DNA of 32,024 nucleotides from JAYZBC01 sp036339375. Lineage in GTDB: Bacteria > Pseudomonadota > Alphaproteobacteria > MPNO01 > UBA2964. Under the pieces are notes generated by a model. That model worked only from the letters and a program-made list of their open reading frames with translations, was not told the origin of the DNA and did not search any database. The DNA is taken from assembly GCA_036339375.1 (NCBI GenBank), contig JAYZBC010000068.1:1-32024 (forward strand), written 5' to 3'. Positions 1-7,781 of this stretch are shown one piece after another; the first letter of the stretch is position 1, and every line of letters begins with the position of its first letter. The position numbers were made by a program, and so were the translations under genes.

Positions 1-174
1 CATGTGTTCAATTAAATTGTCTGAAATATCTACAGGATCATCAGTTAAAGTTTTTGCATAAAGGTCGGGGTGCCTTGTTCGGAACGCTATAGCGTCCTCC
101 ATTTTTTTTATTTGCTTTTCTAACTTTTGGAGGGACGGAAAGCCATAAACGTGGACATGGGTGTCAATAATCAT
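1..174 (-). CDS. Amidohydrolase family 2 protein, N-terminal fragment (cut by window edge)
   Basis: The reading frame opens at an ATG (complement of 172-174) and stays open for 58 codons to the left edge, so the C-terminal part lies outside. The protein begins MIIDTHVHVYG. The D-x-H-x-H pattern at residues 4-8 is the first metal-ligand motif of the amidohydrolase superfamily (ACMSD / gamma-resorcylate decarboxylase-like branch), whose members hydrolyse or decarboxylate (often aromatic) acids. A GGGAG ribosome-binding sequence lies about 11 bases upstream. It is divergent from the Rieske oxygenase gene. The remaining ligands and the substrate cannot be seen, so only the family is called. Confidence 0.75.
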   Translation of the reverse strand, partial: MIIDTHVHVYGFPSLQKLEKQIKKMEDAIAFRTRHPDLYAKTLTDDPVDISDNLIEHM

Positions 175-348
175 AGCAATAAAATTCTCCCTATTAACTT
201 AAAATCAAATCATTAGCAGTTCTGGTTAGTTTTTGTTGCCAAGGTTTGTGTTTCGGGGTTGGAAATTAGTAAAATTCGCTCCATCCTATAGTCTGATTTA
301 TGACACTAATTTGTTTTGACGACAATAGAACCAATTATTGTGGTTTCC

Positions 349-356
349 AGGAAGGA
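349..356 (+). promoter_or_regulatory. Ribosome-binding site of the Rieske oxygenase gene
   Basis: AGGAAGGA lies 7 bases before the ATG at 364. It favours that ATG over a TTG at 316 that is in frame but has no comparable Shine-Dalgarno sequence. Confidence 0.7.
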
Positions 357-363
357 CAGCAAT

Positions 364-1629
364 ATGGCTATTAACATACCACGGCCCTCATTGGACCCAC
401 AATTCTACATTGACAACCGGGTCTACACCGATATTCAAACCTATAATCTAGAGATGGAAAAGATTTTCCTTAAAGCTTGGAATTTTGTTTGTCACGAAAG
501 TGAAATTTCAAACGCCGGGGATTACTTCACGGCTACAGTAGCCGGTCAACCGATTGTCGTTTGTCGGGACCGCGAAGGCAGGATCAGGGCTTTTTATAAT
601 ACGTGTCCCCACCGGGCGGTCCAGCTGGTACCTGAAGGGGTCGGAAATGTAAAAAATTTCGTATGTTTTTACCATTTATGGTCCTTTGGTTTAGATGGAA
701 AGTTGGCTGGCTTACCCGAACGGGAAGCGTATGAGACTAGTTATAATCCCTGCGGTTTAAATAATCAGGACATTGGTTTGGTTCCGGTCCACGTTGATGT
801 AGCGCACCGGCTGGTATTTGTTCGTATTGATGAAGAGGGAGTCGACTTAAAAGAGTTTTTAGGGGGAACTATAGATCTCTTTGCCCAACCTTTTGGAGAT
901 CCAGACTTTTGTATGAAAGTGGAAAGGGATCAGACGGTTAAGGCAAACTGGAAAATGCAACCTGAAAATTCACGCGACGGGTATCATGCACCGCTATTGC
1001 ATAAACGCCTTCGTTTTGTAAGTCCTCCGAGGCCTTATCGTTGTTTAGAAAACGGTCACACTCTGCAGGAATTGGATCTTGATTATGAACGCGGTCTTCA
1101 AAATGAAACCGTAGATGATGTGCTTTCCAAGGATCCCGATTTGGTTCGAGCTTTTATGAAGTATCCGTTGCCTGGAATGTCAAAGAATCGCTCCTCTTAT
1201 GTTGTGACTTTGTTTCCGGATACATTAATTTTGGTTCGATTCTCCACTGCTTTGATAGAGCGTCAGATCCCGGTTCATCCTGGAGAAACTATAATTCAGT
1301 TTCGGTCGGGGCAAAAGATTTCTGACAATGACGAAATTCTAAAAATACGTGAAAAACACTGGTATCTGTATTGGGATGAGTTTGAGGGTAATTTGCCTGA
1401 GGATGTTATGGCTTATGAAGCCCAGCAACGGGGAGTTCAGTCAATCGGAGCACGTTACAGTCTTATAGCACGAGGTGAAAATGCCCATGAGGGTATGCGT
1501 GGTGACGACAACCGAATTCGCTGGTTTTGGGAACTTTGGCGAAATTATATGGATTTACCTGAAAACGCACCACCAAAGGCAGAATTGTTACCAAATGCAC
1601 CAGTCCCCTTTTTTAGAGCATCAGTATGA
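364..1629 (+). CDS. Rieske non-heme iron oxygenase, large (alpha) subunit
   Basis: A 421-residue oxygenase component of a ring-hydroxylating or demethylating Rieske system, which adds O2 to (often aromatic) substrates using electrons from a reductase. The [2Fe-2S] ligands are visible as C81-P-H83 and C101-F-Y-H104. The mononuclear iron site appears as ENSRDGYHAPLLH, with bridging D205 and ligands H208 and H213. The length matches alpha subunits. An upstream in-frame TTG (316) would add 16 residues but lacks a good ribosome-binding site. No ferredoxin, reductase or beta subunit is encoded nearby, so electrons must come from elsewhere. Its stop overlaps the next gene's start (ATGA at 1626-1629), implying translational coupling. 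The substrate is unknown. Confidence 0.93.
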   Translation: MAINIPRPSLDPQFYIDNRVYTDIQTYNLEMEKIFLKAWNFVCHESEISNAGDYFTATVAGQPIVVCRDREGRIRAFYNTCPHRAVQLVPEGVGNVKNFVCFYHLWSFGLDGKLAGLPEREAYETSYNPCGLNNQDIGLVPVHVDVAHRLVFVRIDEEGVDLKEFLGGTIDLFAQPFGDPDFCMKVERDQTVKANWKMQPENSRDGYHAPLLHKRLRFVSPPRPYRCLENGHTLQELDLDYERGLQNETVDDVLSKDPDLVRAFMKYPLPGMSKNRSSYVVTLFPDTLILVRFSTALIERQIPVHPGETIIQFRSGQKISDNDEILKIREKHWYLYWDEFEGNLPEDVMAYEAQQRGVQSIGARYSLIARGENAHEGMRGDDNRIRWFWELWRNYMDLPENAPPKAELLPNAPVPFFRASV

Positions 1630-2486
1630 AAATAGGTTTCATTGGGTTGGGTCGTATGGGGAGGCCGATTTCTTTTAATCTTCTTAAAGCGGGGTTCCAG
1701 CTCTGTGTTTTCGATGTGAGTAAGGAGGCGTTAAACCCTTTAGCCGAAAAAGGTGCCGAGGTCGTAAACACCGTCAAAGAACTTGCTGAGAATTCAGAAA
1801 TTGTCATTACCTGTCTGCCGGGCCCTAAAGAGGTTGAAGATGTAATGGCGGGTCAAGTTCTTCCAGCGATGGAAGTAGGAGGTATAGCAATTGACCTTAG
1901 TACCGTTGGTCCTTCAACAAGTTTAAAACATTACAAGCTATTTGCTGAAAAGAAGCTCTCTTATCTAGATGCCCCGATTAGCGGGGGCATAGAGGGAGCA
2001 GAAGGGGCTAACCTTGCGATTATGGTTGGAGGTGACCGCCTGGTTTTTGAAAAGGTTCAATTTATTTTTAAAAAAATAGGGCAGGACATTCAATATTTGG
2101 GGCAGAGCGGTAGCGGTAACGGAATGAAACTAATTATTCAGTTGAACTACATGTGCCAACTCGTTGCTTTTTTTGAGGGAATTGCTTTAGGAGATTCATT
2201 AGGTCTAAAACTGGATGATGTTTTTGAAATTCTTTCGAGATCCTCTGCACGACACCCAACCATTGAAAAAAGGTACGATAAAATACGGGCCAATGATTTG
2301 GAGCCGCGGTTTGAGCTTAGACAAATTTTTAAAGATTTGTCTCTGGCAAGGGATTTAGGAAAGGAGCATAAATTAAGTGTAGCAGCGATTGAAGGGACAA
2401 TTGAAAGCTTGTCCCGTGCAATTAATTTGGGTTTTGGCGAGAAGGATGCTGTAGCCTTGAGGACAACTAATAAAAATTCAAATTAA
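1626..2486 (+). CDS. 3-hydroxyisobutyrate dehydrogenase-like NAD(P)-dependent beta-hydroxyacid dehydrogenase
   Basis: A 286-residue member of the beta-hydroxyacid dehydrogenase family (3-hydroxyisobutyrate, tartronate semialdehyde and related oxidoreductases). The Rossmann motif GLGRMG is at residues 7-12. The substrate loop DAPISGG is at 115-121, and the catalytic segment has K168 with N174 (G-x-G-x-x-x-K-x5-N). An internal helical domain completes the usual two-domain length. It starts inside the stop of the Rieske gene and has no clear ribosome-binding site of its own, so it is probably translated by coupling. It may oxidise or reduce a hydroxyacid formed in the same pathway. The precise substrate cannot be told. 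Confidence 0.9.
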   Translation: MKIGFIGLGRMGRPISFNLLKAGFQLCVFDVSKEALNPLAEKGAEVVNTVKELAENSEIVITCLPGPKEVEDVMAGQVLPAMEVGGIAIDLSTVGPSTSLKHYKLFAEKKLSYLDAPISGGIEGAEGANLAIMVGGDRLVFEKVQFIFKKIGQDIQYLGQSGSGNGMKLIIQLNYMCQLVAFFEGIALGDSLGLKLDDVFEILSRSSARHPTIEKRYDKIRANDLEPRFELRQIFKDLSLARDLGKEHKLSVAAIEGTIESLSRAINLGFGEKDAVALRTTNKNSN

Positions 2487-2520
2487 AACTAAAAATTAGA
2501 AAACAAAAAGGGAGGACCTT

Positions 2521-3630
2521 GTGATTAATACAGCTTATCGAATTCTACCGATTTTTATTACGGCATTTCTGTTAACGACAACCCCGACAAAAGCCAATGA
2601 GGTTGCAAAATTTTACAAGGGTAAAACTATGACCCTTCTTCTGAGCACAGGTGTAGGTGGTGGAAATGACCTCAACGCTCGGACATTGATGAACCACATG
2701 GTGAAACATATACCGGGCAAACCCAATTACAAAGCAATCAATATGCCGGGGGCTGGGCACGTAAGGGCAACGAATTATCTTTATAATAAAGCCCCAAAAG
2801 ACGGTTCCTTTATCGGAGCTTTTATTCGTTATTTCATACTCCATCAAGCACTCGGCGGTAGGGGAGTGCGGTATAATGCGAGCGAATTCACTTACCTTGG
2901 GTCGACCAGCACGAGTAACGTTACCTTCACCGCTTTTAAAAATGCAAAGAATATCAATAAATTTGAAGATTTACAGTCAAGAGAACTAATTGTTGGCGGA
3001 ACCGGAGTTGGATCCGGAACCGTTCTTTTCCCGACAATATTTAACGCGCTTTTGGGTACCAAAATTAAAATCGTCCAAGGTTATAAATCGGGTAATAATA
3101 TTGACCTGGCTATGGAACGCGGAGAGGTGAATGGAAGAGCGGGTAATACCTTTGATAGTATAGTGGCCATTCACCCGACATGGATCAAGGATGGTACTTT
3201 AAAAATACTTGCCCAAGTCGGTCTTAGAAAAGAGCCGGGTTATGAACACATCCCGATGATTACGCAATTTGCTAAAAATGCGGATGACCGTTCCGTTTTG
3301 AATCTTTACGCAGGTATTGTTGCCGTCGGCTCTCCAATCATCACTAATCAGGGTGTACCAAAAGCTCGTGTAAATGCTTTGGTCAATGCATTTAATACCA
3401 CTATGAAAGATCCATCTTACTTGGCAGATGCGAAGAAAAAGCGCCTTTCTATAAGTCCAACCAATAGCAAAGAACTTACCAAAATTGTCAATAATATCCT
3501 GAATGCACCTGCGAGTGTTCTTAAAAAAGCTAAAACTGCTGGGCTCCGGCGTGGGTTGATTAAATGTAAGACGTTTACATCAGCAAAATTTTGTAAGTCC
3601 AAGAAAAAAAGGAAAAAGAAAAAGAAGTAA
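2521..3630 (+). CDS. TctC/Bug-family periplasmic tricarboxylate-type solute-binding protein
   Basis: A 369-residue extracytoplasmic binding protein. A hydrophobic signal peptide spans about residues 7-24, with a likely cleavage after TKA (residue 25). The mature part carries the family pattern PGKPNY, NMPGAGH and APKDGSFIGAF. Bug proteins bind carboxylates and normally feed TctA/TctB permeases, but neither is present here. The GTG start is supported by GGGAGGA just upstream. The C-terminus is odd: two cysteines (349 and 358) followed by an almost pure lysine tail of eleven residues. The gene closes the Rieske operon and is followed by a strong terminator. Confidence 0.88.
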   Translation: MINTAYRILPIFITAFLLTTTPTKANEVAKFYKGKTMTLLLSTGVGGGNDLNARTLMNHMVKHIPGKPNYKAINMPGAGHVRATNYLYNKAPKDGSFIGAFIRYFILHQALGGRGVRYNASEFTYLGSTSTSNVTFTAFKNAKNINKFEDLQSRELIVGGTGVGSGTVLFPTIFNALLGTKIKIVQGYKSGNNIDLAMERGEVNGRAGNTFDSIVAIHPTWIKDGTLKILAQVGLRKEPGYEHIPMITQFAKNADDRSVLNLYAGIVAVGSPIITNQGVPKARVNALVNAFNTTMKDPSYLADAKKKRLSISPTNSKELTKIVNNILNAPASVLKKAKTAGLRRGLIKCKTFTSAKFCKSKKKRKKKKK

Positions 3631-3672
3631 ATCAGATAGGACACTAGCCATAGTGTTTGGTTTTTAAAAATA

Positions 3673-3708
3673 CTAAGCCCCACTAAGATCATTTTTAGTG
3701 GGGCTTAG
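3673..3708 (+). terminator. Intrinsic terminator after the Bug-family gene
   Basis: A perfect 14-bp inverted repeat (CTAAGCCCCACTAA and its complement) flanks an 8-base loop and is followed by a T-rich run (ATTTTGATTTAT). It lies 43 bases after the stop at 3630 and separates the Rieske operon from the TSUP gene. Confidence 0.88.
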
Positions 3709-3770
3709 ATTTTGATTTATGTGTCTGATTAATCTAATACAAAAATCGGTTTTGTCACGGTGCTGTTTCT

Positions 3771-4541
3771 GTGCTTGAAGATCAGTTCCTAGGGGTGCCT
3801 GACGTAAATTTGTGGGCTTTTATGGGGCTGGTTCTTGCAGCATTTTCGACCTCAGTGGTTGCTATTATTACAGGAACTGCTGGAGGCCTGCTCCTTCTGG
3901 GAATAATGACTTTTTTCTTTCCCCCATCTGTACTGGTACCTCTGCACACCGCAATTATGCTTTTGATCGCGTTGCATGTAATTTTTTTGTTCTGGCGTCA
4001 TATTTTACGGACAACAATTTTACCATTTTTTGGGGGTTCAATTCTAGGGGCTACATTGGGTGCACAAATTTTTGTTGCACTGCCAGCGGCAATTTTACAG
4101 GGAATTATTGGCATCTTTATACTTATCGTAACTTGGATCCCTAAAATTGCGCGGACGGGGGGAGAAAGGAAAAGATTTGCAATCATCGGTTTTGGAATAA
4201 CATTTTTAGGAATGTTTGTAAGTGCCACTGGTACTTTGCTAGCTCCTTTTGTGGCGAGTGCTGCACCTGACCGCAGAAATCACGTGGGGACAATGGGGGT
4301 TTTAATGACTTTTAGCCACATCGCAAAAATCACTGCCTTTGGTTTTTTGGGAATTGCTTTACATGCTTACATTCCTCTTATTGCCATGATGGTTGGCGGC
4401 GCTGCTTTTGGAAATTGGCTGGGCCGGAAGATTTTGGACAGAATGCCTGAACAAATGTTTCGAAGAGTATTTCAGATTCTTCTCACGGTCCTCGGTTTGC
4501 GTTTGTTATGGATCGGGGTCGAAGGTGCCTGGCCTTTATGA
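3771..4541 (+). CDS. TSUP (TauE/SafE) family membrane transporter
   Basis: A 256-residue, strongly hydrophobic protein with about eight predicted membrane segments in two similar halves, the layout of the TauE/SafE/YfcA family of exporters for sulfur compounds or organic anions. Glycine-rich membrane stretches (TGTAGGLLLLG near residue 34, GGSILGATLGAQIF near 85) are typical. The GTG start at 3771 is the only reasonable one, because a stop codon occurs 36 bases upstream in frame. Its ribosome-binding site is weak. It lies just downstream of a terminator, so it either has its own promoter in a 60-base gap or depends on read-through. The substrate is unknown. Confidence 0.82.
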   Translation: MLEDQFLGVPDVNLWAFMGLVLAAFSTSVVAIITGTAGGLLLLGIMTFFFPPSVLVPLHTAIMLLIALHVIFLFWRHILRTTILPFFGGSILGATLGAQIFVALPAAILQGIIGIFILIVTWIPKIARTGGERKRFAIIGFGITFLGMFVSATGTLLAPFVASAAPDRRNHVGTMGVLMTFSHIAKITAFGFLGIALHAYIPLIAMMVGGAAFGNWLGRKILDRMPEQMFRRVFQILLTVLGLRLLWIGVEGAWPL

Positions 4542-4553
4542 AGTACTTTGGAT

Positions 4554-5234
4554 TTACATCGATTTGAAACAATTTAAAACAGCATCACGTGAAATCTTCG
4601 CTACATTTTCATCATAGCCATCTTTACCGGGTGTAGAGAAATTGTGTACGCACCCTTTATGAACCGCAATTTCTGCGTTTTCAAACCCTGAATAAGCCCC
4701 TTTGATAGCATTGACCTCATCCATCGGGACGGATTTATCGATATCGCCAAAATGATAACTCACTGGGCAATTAATTTTAGGGGTCTCATCTAGGTGCAGC
4801 CCAATTTTGGTGCCGTGAAAGGCTCCCGCAGCATTTATATTTAGTCTGGCAGCACTTAAATGGGCATACCGTCCACCAAAACAAAAGCCCAAAACCGCGA
4901 TTTTTCCATTGCATTCTGGTAATGACTTTAAATCCTTTATTATGTCCTCAATATCGAGCATGCCTTGTTCAGCATCGAACGCTGCATAACGTGATTGTGC
5001 TATTTCTCGATTATCTGTAGGGCCGGGGTGAACTCGCCAAAAAATGTCTGGCATGGAGACTATAAATCCATCTTTGGCCCATTCATCGGCCATATTTTTC
5101 ATAGTTTGATCAGCGCCAAAAATAGCAGTGATCCAAACGATCCCTGAATATTGTTTATCGTCTTCTGGTTGCGTTAAATAGCCATCAAAAGTTTCATTGT
5201 CACGTGTTGTGTATTTTATATTTTTACTTGGCAT
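4554..5234 (-). CDS. Dienelactone hydrolase family protein
   Basis: A 226-residue alpha/beta-hydrolase of the dienelactone hydrolase family, which in the type enzyme opens dienelactone to maleylacetate in chlorocatechol breakdown. The nucleophile elbow GFCFGG gives C118. D164 (HFGD) and H197 (GCVHNF) complete the triad. The usual glutamate preceding I-F-G (Glu36 in the Pseudomonas enzyme), which controls the cysteine, is alanine here (A37 in TAIFG). The gene converges on the TSUP gene, leaving 12 bases between stops. It is the last of three minus-strand genes, downstream of an amidase and a DHP-decarboxylase-like gene. It may act on an ester or lactone intermediate. Confidence 0.9.
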   Translation of the reverse strand: MPSKNIKYTTRDNETFDGYLTQPEDDKQYSGIVWITAIFGADQTMKNMADEWAKDGFIVSMPDIFWRVHPGPTDNREIAQSRYAAFDAEQGMLDIEDIIKDLKSLPECNGKIAVLGFCFGGRYAHLSAARLNINAAGAFHGTKIGLHLDETPKINCPVSYHFGDIDKSVPMDEVNAIKGAYSGFENAEIAVHKGCVHNFSTPGKDGYDENVAKISRDAVLNCFKSM

Positions 5235-5301
5235 GTCCTGCTAACCTTCCCTGGCACATTATTTAAATGCTGTGTTGAAATTATAAAATAACAAATAGCG
5301 C

Positions 5302-6654
5302 TCATGTATTAAAGATTTTGCTAATTGTACGTGCCAAAGAAAATAAATTGGCATCCTCATTAACAAAACCTATTAACTGCAGGCCTAACGGCAATTCTTC
5401 ATCTTTCAAAACTGGAAGGGTTATTGCAGGGACGCCTAAGAGCGAGGTTGGGACCGTGAAATTAGGATCGCCGGTCCAGTCTAAGCCGACAGGAGCTGCG
5501 GCTGGGGCGGAAAGGGTTATACAGAGATCACCTTCATTTTTTAGTTGAGCGTAAAGGGTTCTTGCATCACTTCGCTGCGAAAGGAGCTTCTCATACTGTG
5601 CCTGATCCAAGTCGTTGGCTTGGGCAAGACGTTCATGAGCGCTGGGGCTGAGTTTTTCAGGGTTCAAATCAGAGGCATAGGTGTTTAAAGGCCAACGACC
5701 CTCCCAGGCGTTTATGCTACGCGAGATTAGGTTTGCATTCTCAATTTCTTTTTCAACAGAGTTAACGACCTTGTGGCTGTTTCGGTCGATAAGCTCAAAA
5801 TTCGAGTCGGCAAGTTTATTGCGGACAAACCCCATTTGGCTTTTGGCTTCATCACTGGCAGACTTCCATCCGGCGGTTTCGAGGATTACAATTTTTTGAG
5901 GTGTTTTTTCCTCTGGCAGGTTAGATGGCCCCAACAACCCCGGATACCCCGGGTCTCCGCCAATTTTTTCAGACATAGTCCTTGCCATCAGCCACGTGTC
6001 GGTTAGGTTTGCGGCTATAACGCCCGTACAACTCTGACTAAAATTATCAAAACTGCCGCCGCGGTTAATACCCCCTACACTGGGTTTAAAACCATAAGCT
6101 CCGCAATAACTAGCGGGTCGAATTGTAGAGCCAATTACCTGTGAGGCAGTCGCACCGGGTATCATGCCGCTTCCTACGGCAGCGGCGGATCCGCTACTAG
6201 AGCCGCCTGGTGTTCGGTCTAAATCGCAAGGGTTACGTGTTCCTCGAGGTTGGGTGGCGGCAAATTCAGTTGTCACTGTCTTCCCGAGAATGACGGCGCC
6301 TGCCTCGCGAAGCGCTGAAACTGCGGCACAGTCACGACCCATTTGCCAGTTTTGGAAGAGTGGGGATCCTTGTTCTGTAACCATGTCAGCCGTTTCCATG
6401 ATGTCTTTTACTCCCACTGGCATACCATCAATCAATGAAAGGGGCGTGCCGGTTTTCCAGCGTTGAGTAGAATGATCGGCTGCTTTTCGGGCACCGTTAA
6501 AATTTGTTGTGACGAAAGCACCAATTGTTTCTTCATGCTCTTCAATTACATGAATGCAACGCTCTAAATATTCACGTGGTGTATCCGAACCACTCCTGAA
6601 AGCCGGTGTAAGAATTGAAAAAGGATTTAAAGTTGGATTTGTTTTTTTGGCCAT
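5302..6654 (-). CDS. Amidase signature (AS) family amidohydrolase
   Basis: A 450-residue AS-family enzyme, hydrolysing a C-N amide bond to an acid and ammonia or amine. The Ser-cisSer-Lys triad is recognisable: K83 in GVKD, the glycine/serine-rich GGSSSGS at 150-156, and nucleophile S176 in IGSTIRPAS. An AGGAAACAAA ribosome-binding sequence precedes the ATG. It is adjacent to the DLH-like gene (67-base gap) and the DHP-decarboxylase-like gene (30-base gap), and all three probably form one transcript. A second, only distantly similar AS amidase lies at 9564-11042. The substrate (amide, carbamate or biuret-type) cannot be assigned from sequence alone. Confidence 0.92.
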   Translation of the reverse strand: MAKKTNPTLNPFSILTPAFRSGSDTPREYLERCIHVIEEHEETIGAFVTTNFNGARKAADHSTQRWKTGTPLSLIDGMPVGVKDIMETADMVTEQGSPLFQNWQMGRDCAAVSALREAGAVILGKTVTTEFAATQPRGTRNPCDLDRTPGGSSSGSAAAVGSGMIPGATASQVIGSTIRPASYCGAYGFKPSVGGINRGGSFDNFSQSCTGVIAANLTDTWLMARTMSEKIGGDPGYPGLLGPSNLPEEKTPQKIVILETAGWKSASDEAKSQMGFVRNKLADSNFELIDRNSHKVVNSVEKEIENANLISRSINAWEGRWPLNTYASDLNPEKLSPSAHERLAQANDLDQAQYEKLLSQRSDARTLYAQLKNEGDLCITLSAPAAAPVGLDWTGDPNFTVPTSLLGVPAITLPVLKDEELPLGLQLIGFVNEDANLFSLARTISKIFNT

Positions 6655-6684
6655 TTTGTTTCCTGTAGTTTGGTTCTTCTGTTT

Positions 6685-7623
6685 CTAACCGCATAATTCG
6701 AGAGTGCCGTCAGCAAACAATTCTTCGACTGAAAATTTTTCAGGAGTAATTAGTTGGTCAAACGCAGTTTGATTGAGTGCTTCAAGGGCTTTCCGATTGG
6801 GCTGTATGCCGTAGGGAAATGGGTCGCTCCCAAGACCCTCCTCAAGTTCTATTGTTAACCTGTCCTCATCTGATTTAATGTTATTTCGGTTTATACTAGA
6901 AAGATATGCCTCCTTAGAATTTTTGAGTGCCTCAAATAAAGTTTTCCCTAAATGTGGAATTTTTTCAAGCAACTCATCCTTTACAACGACTGTATGGTTT
7001 ACGGGGTATATCCCGGTTTTTTTGTAGGATAAAAACCCTGCTTCCTTTGCATTTGTAATAACCTGTTTAACATCGGGAATGGATTTTGGCAGAGCGCCAA
7101 CACCGGCAACTATCTTGCCAGTGGAAAAAAGCTCGGCAATGCTTTGCCCCTTAAAATTGTAATCTACAAAGGGTGGTGCTTCGAATTCCGAAACATGTTC
7201 ATCGTCGGTAGCTGCCCATTGAATTTTTTTTAAGTCCACCCCGTACTCATTGCTTAGCACACCCCTTGCCCACACACCTGTTGTTACGGTGTATCCACGA
7301 ATAACACCAACTTTTTTACCCTCTAAATCCTTTGGATGATTAATGCCCGCCTGGGTATGAACAAAAATCGCAGAATGGTGAAAATTTCGTGTTAAAAACA
7401 CAGGAATTGCTGTGAACTTTTTCCCGTAGGACTTGGCTACGAGGTAAGTGGTAATTGGCATTTCACAAATATCAAAAGCGAGTTCACGTACCATTTGCCT
7501 TGCCGCAACAAGAATGTTGTCAAAGGCTGGAAATTCAATTTTTAATTCTGGTTCCAGAGAATTTTGAGTCTTCAATTGTCGCATTAAACCGTAATCACGG
7601 GTTGGCATTGAAAGTGTTGGCAT
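6685..7623 (-). CDS. 4,5-dihydroxyphthalate decarboxylase-like protein (NMT1/THI5-like fold)
   Basis: A 312-residue protein with no signal peptide. The segments DICEMPITTYL (51-61), AIPVFLTRNFHHSAIFV (72-88) and VWARGVLSNEYGVD (117-130) closely resemble the family annotated as 4,5-dihydroxyphthalate decarboxylase (Pht5-like). That family shares the periplasmic-binding-protein/NMT1 fold but is cytoplasmic. The type enzyme removes a carboxyl group from 4,5-dihydroxyphthalate to give protocatechuate. Family members are widely distributed and many probably act on other substrates, so only the family is firm. It is the first gene of a minus-strand operon with an amidase and a DLH-like protein, and it diverges from an amidohydrolase gene. 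AGGA lies 8 bases before the ATG. Confidence 0.8.
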   Translation of the reverse strand: MPTLSMPTRDYGLMRQLKTQNSLEPELKIEFPAFDNILVAARQMVRELAFDICEMPITTYLVAKSYGKKFTAIPVFLTRNFHHSAIFVHTQAGINHPKDLEGKKVGVIRGYTVTTGVWARGVLSNEYGVDLKKIQWAATDDEHVSEFEAPPFVDYNFKGQSIAELFSTGKIVAGVGALPKSIPDVKQVITNAKEAGFLSYKKTGIYPVNHTVVVKDELLEKIPHLGKTLFEALKNSKEAYLSSINRNNIKSDEDRLTIELEEGLGSDPFPYGIQPNRKALEALNQTAFDQLITPEKFSVEELFADGTLELCG

Positions 7624-7712
7624 TCCAATTTTTCCTGTTGATTAGTTTGTTTTCTTTTGTTTACTTTAAAAGGTCACTTTCTTTAAAAAAAGATAATTTG
7701 TTTAATCATGTA

Positions 7713-7740
7713 TGGACAACCGTAATTCCCTTTAGATAAT
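7713..7740 (+). promoter_or_regulatory. Candidate sigma-70 promoter for the amidohydrolase/CMD operon
   Basis: TGGACA (7713-7718) and GATAAT (7735-7740) are separated by 16 bases, each matching 5 of 6 consensus positions. The expected transcription start is about 35 bases before the ATG at 7782. It lies in the divergent gap with the DHP-decarboxylase-like gene. Confidence 0.5.
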
Positions 7741-7781
7741 ACACACAACAAGGTTATTATATAAAACTGGGGAAGAAAGTC

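Noticed and set aside
316..363. TTG start for the Rieske oxygenase giving 16 extra residues
   Set aside because: No ribosome-binding site precedes it, while AGGAAGGA lies 7 bases before the ATG at 364.
3595..3630. Lysine-rich end of the Bug gene as a frameshift artefact
   Set aside because: The frame ends normally in TAA followed by a proper terminator; homopolymer slippage cannot be excluded, but there is no direct sign of a broken gene.
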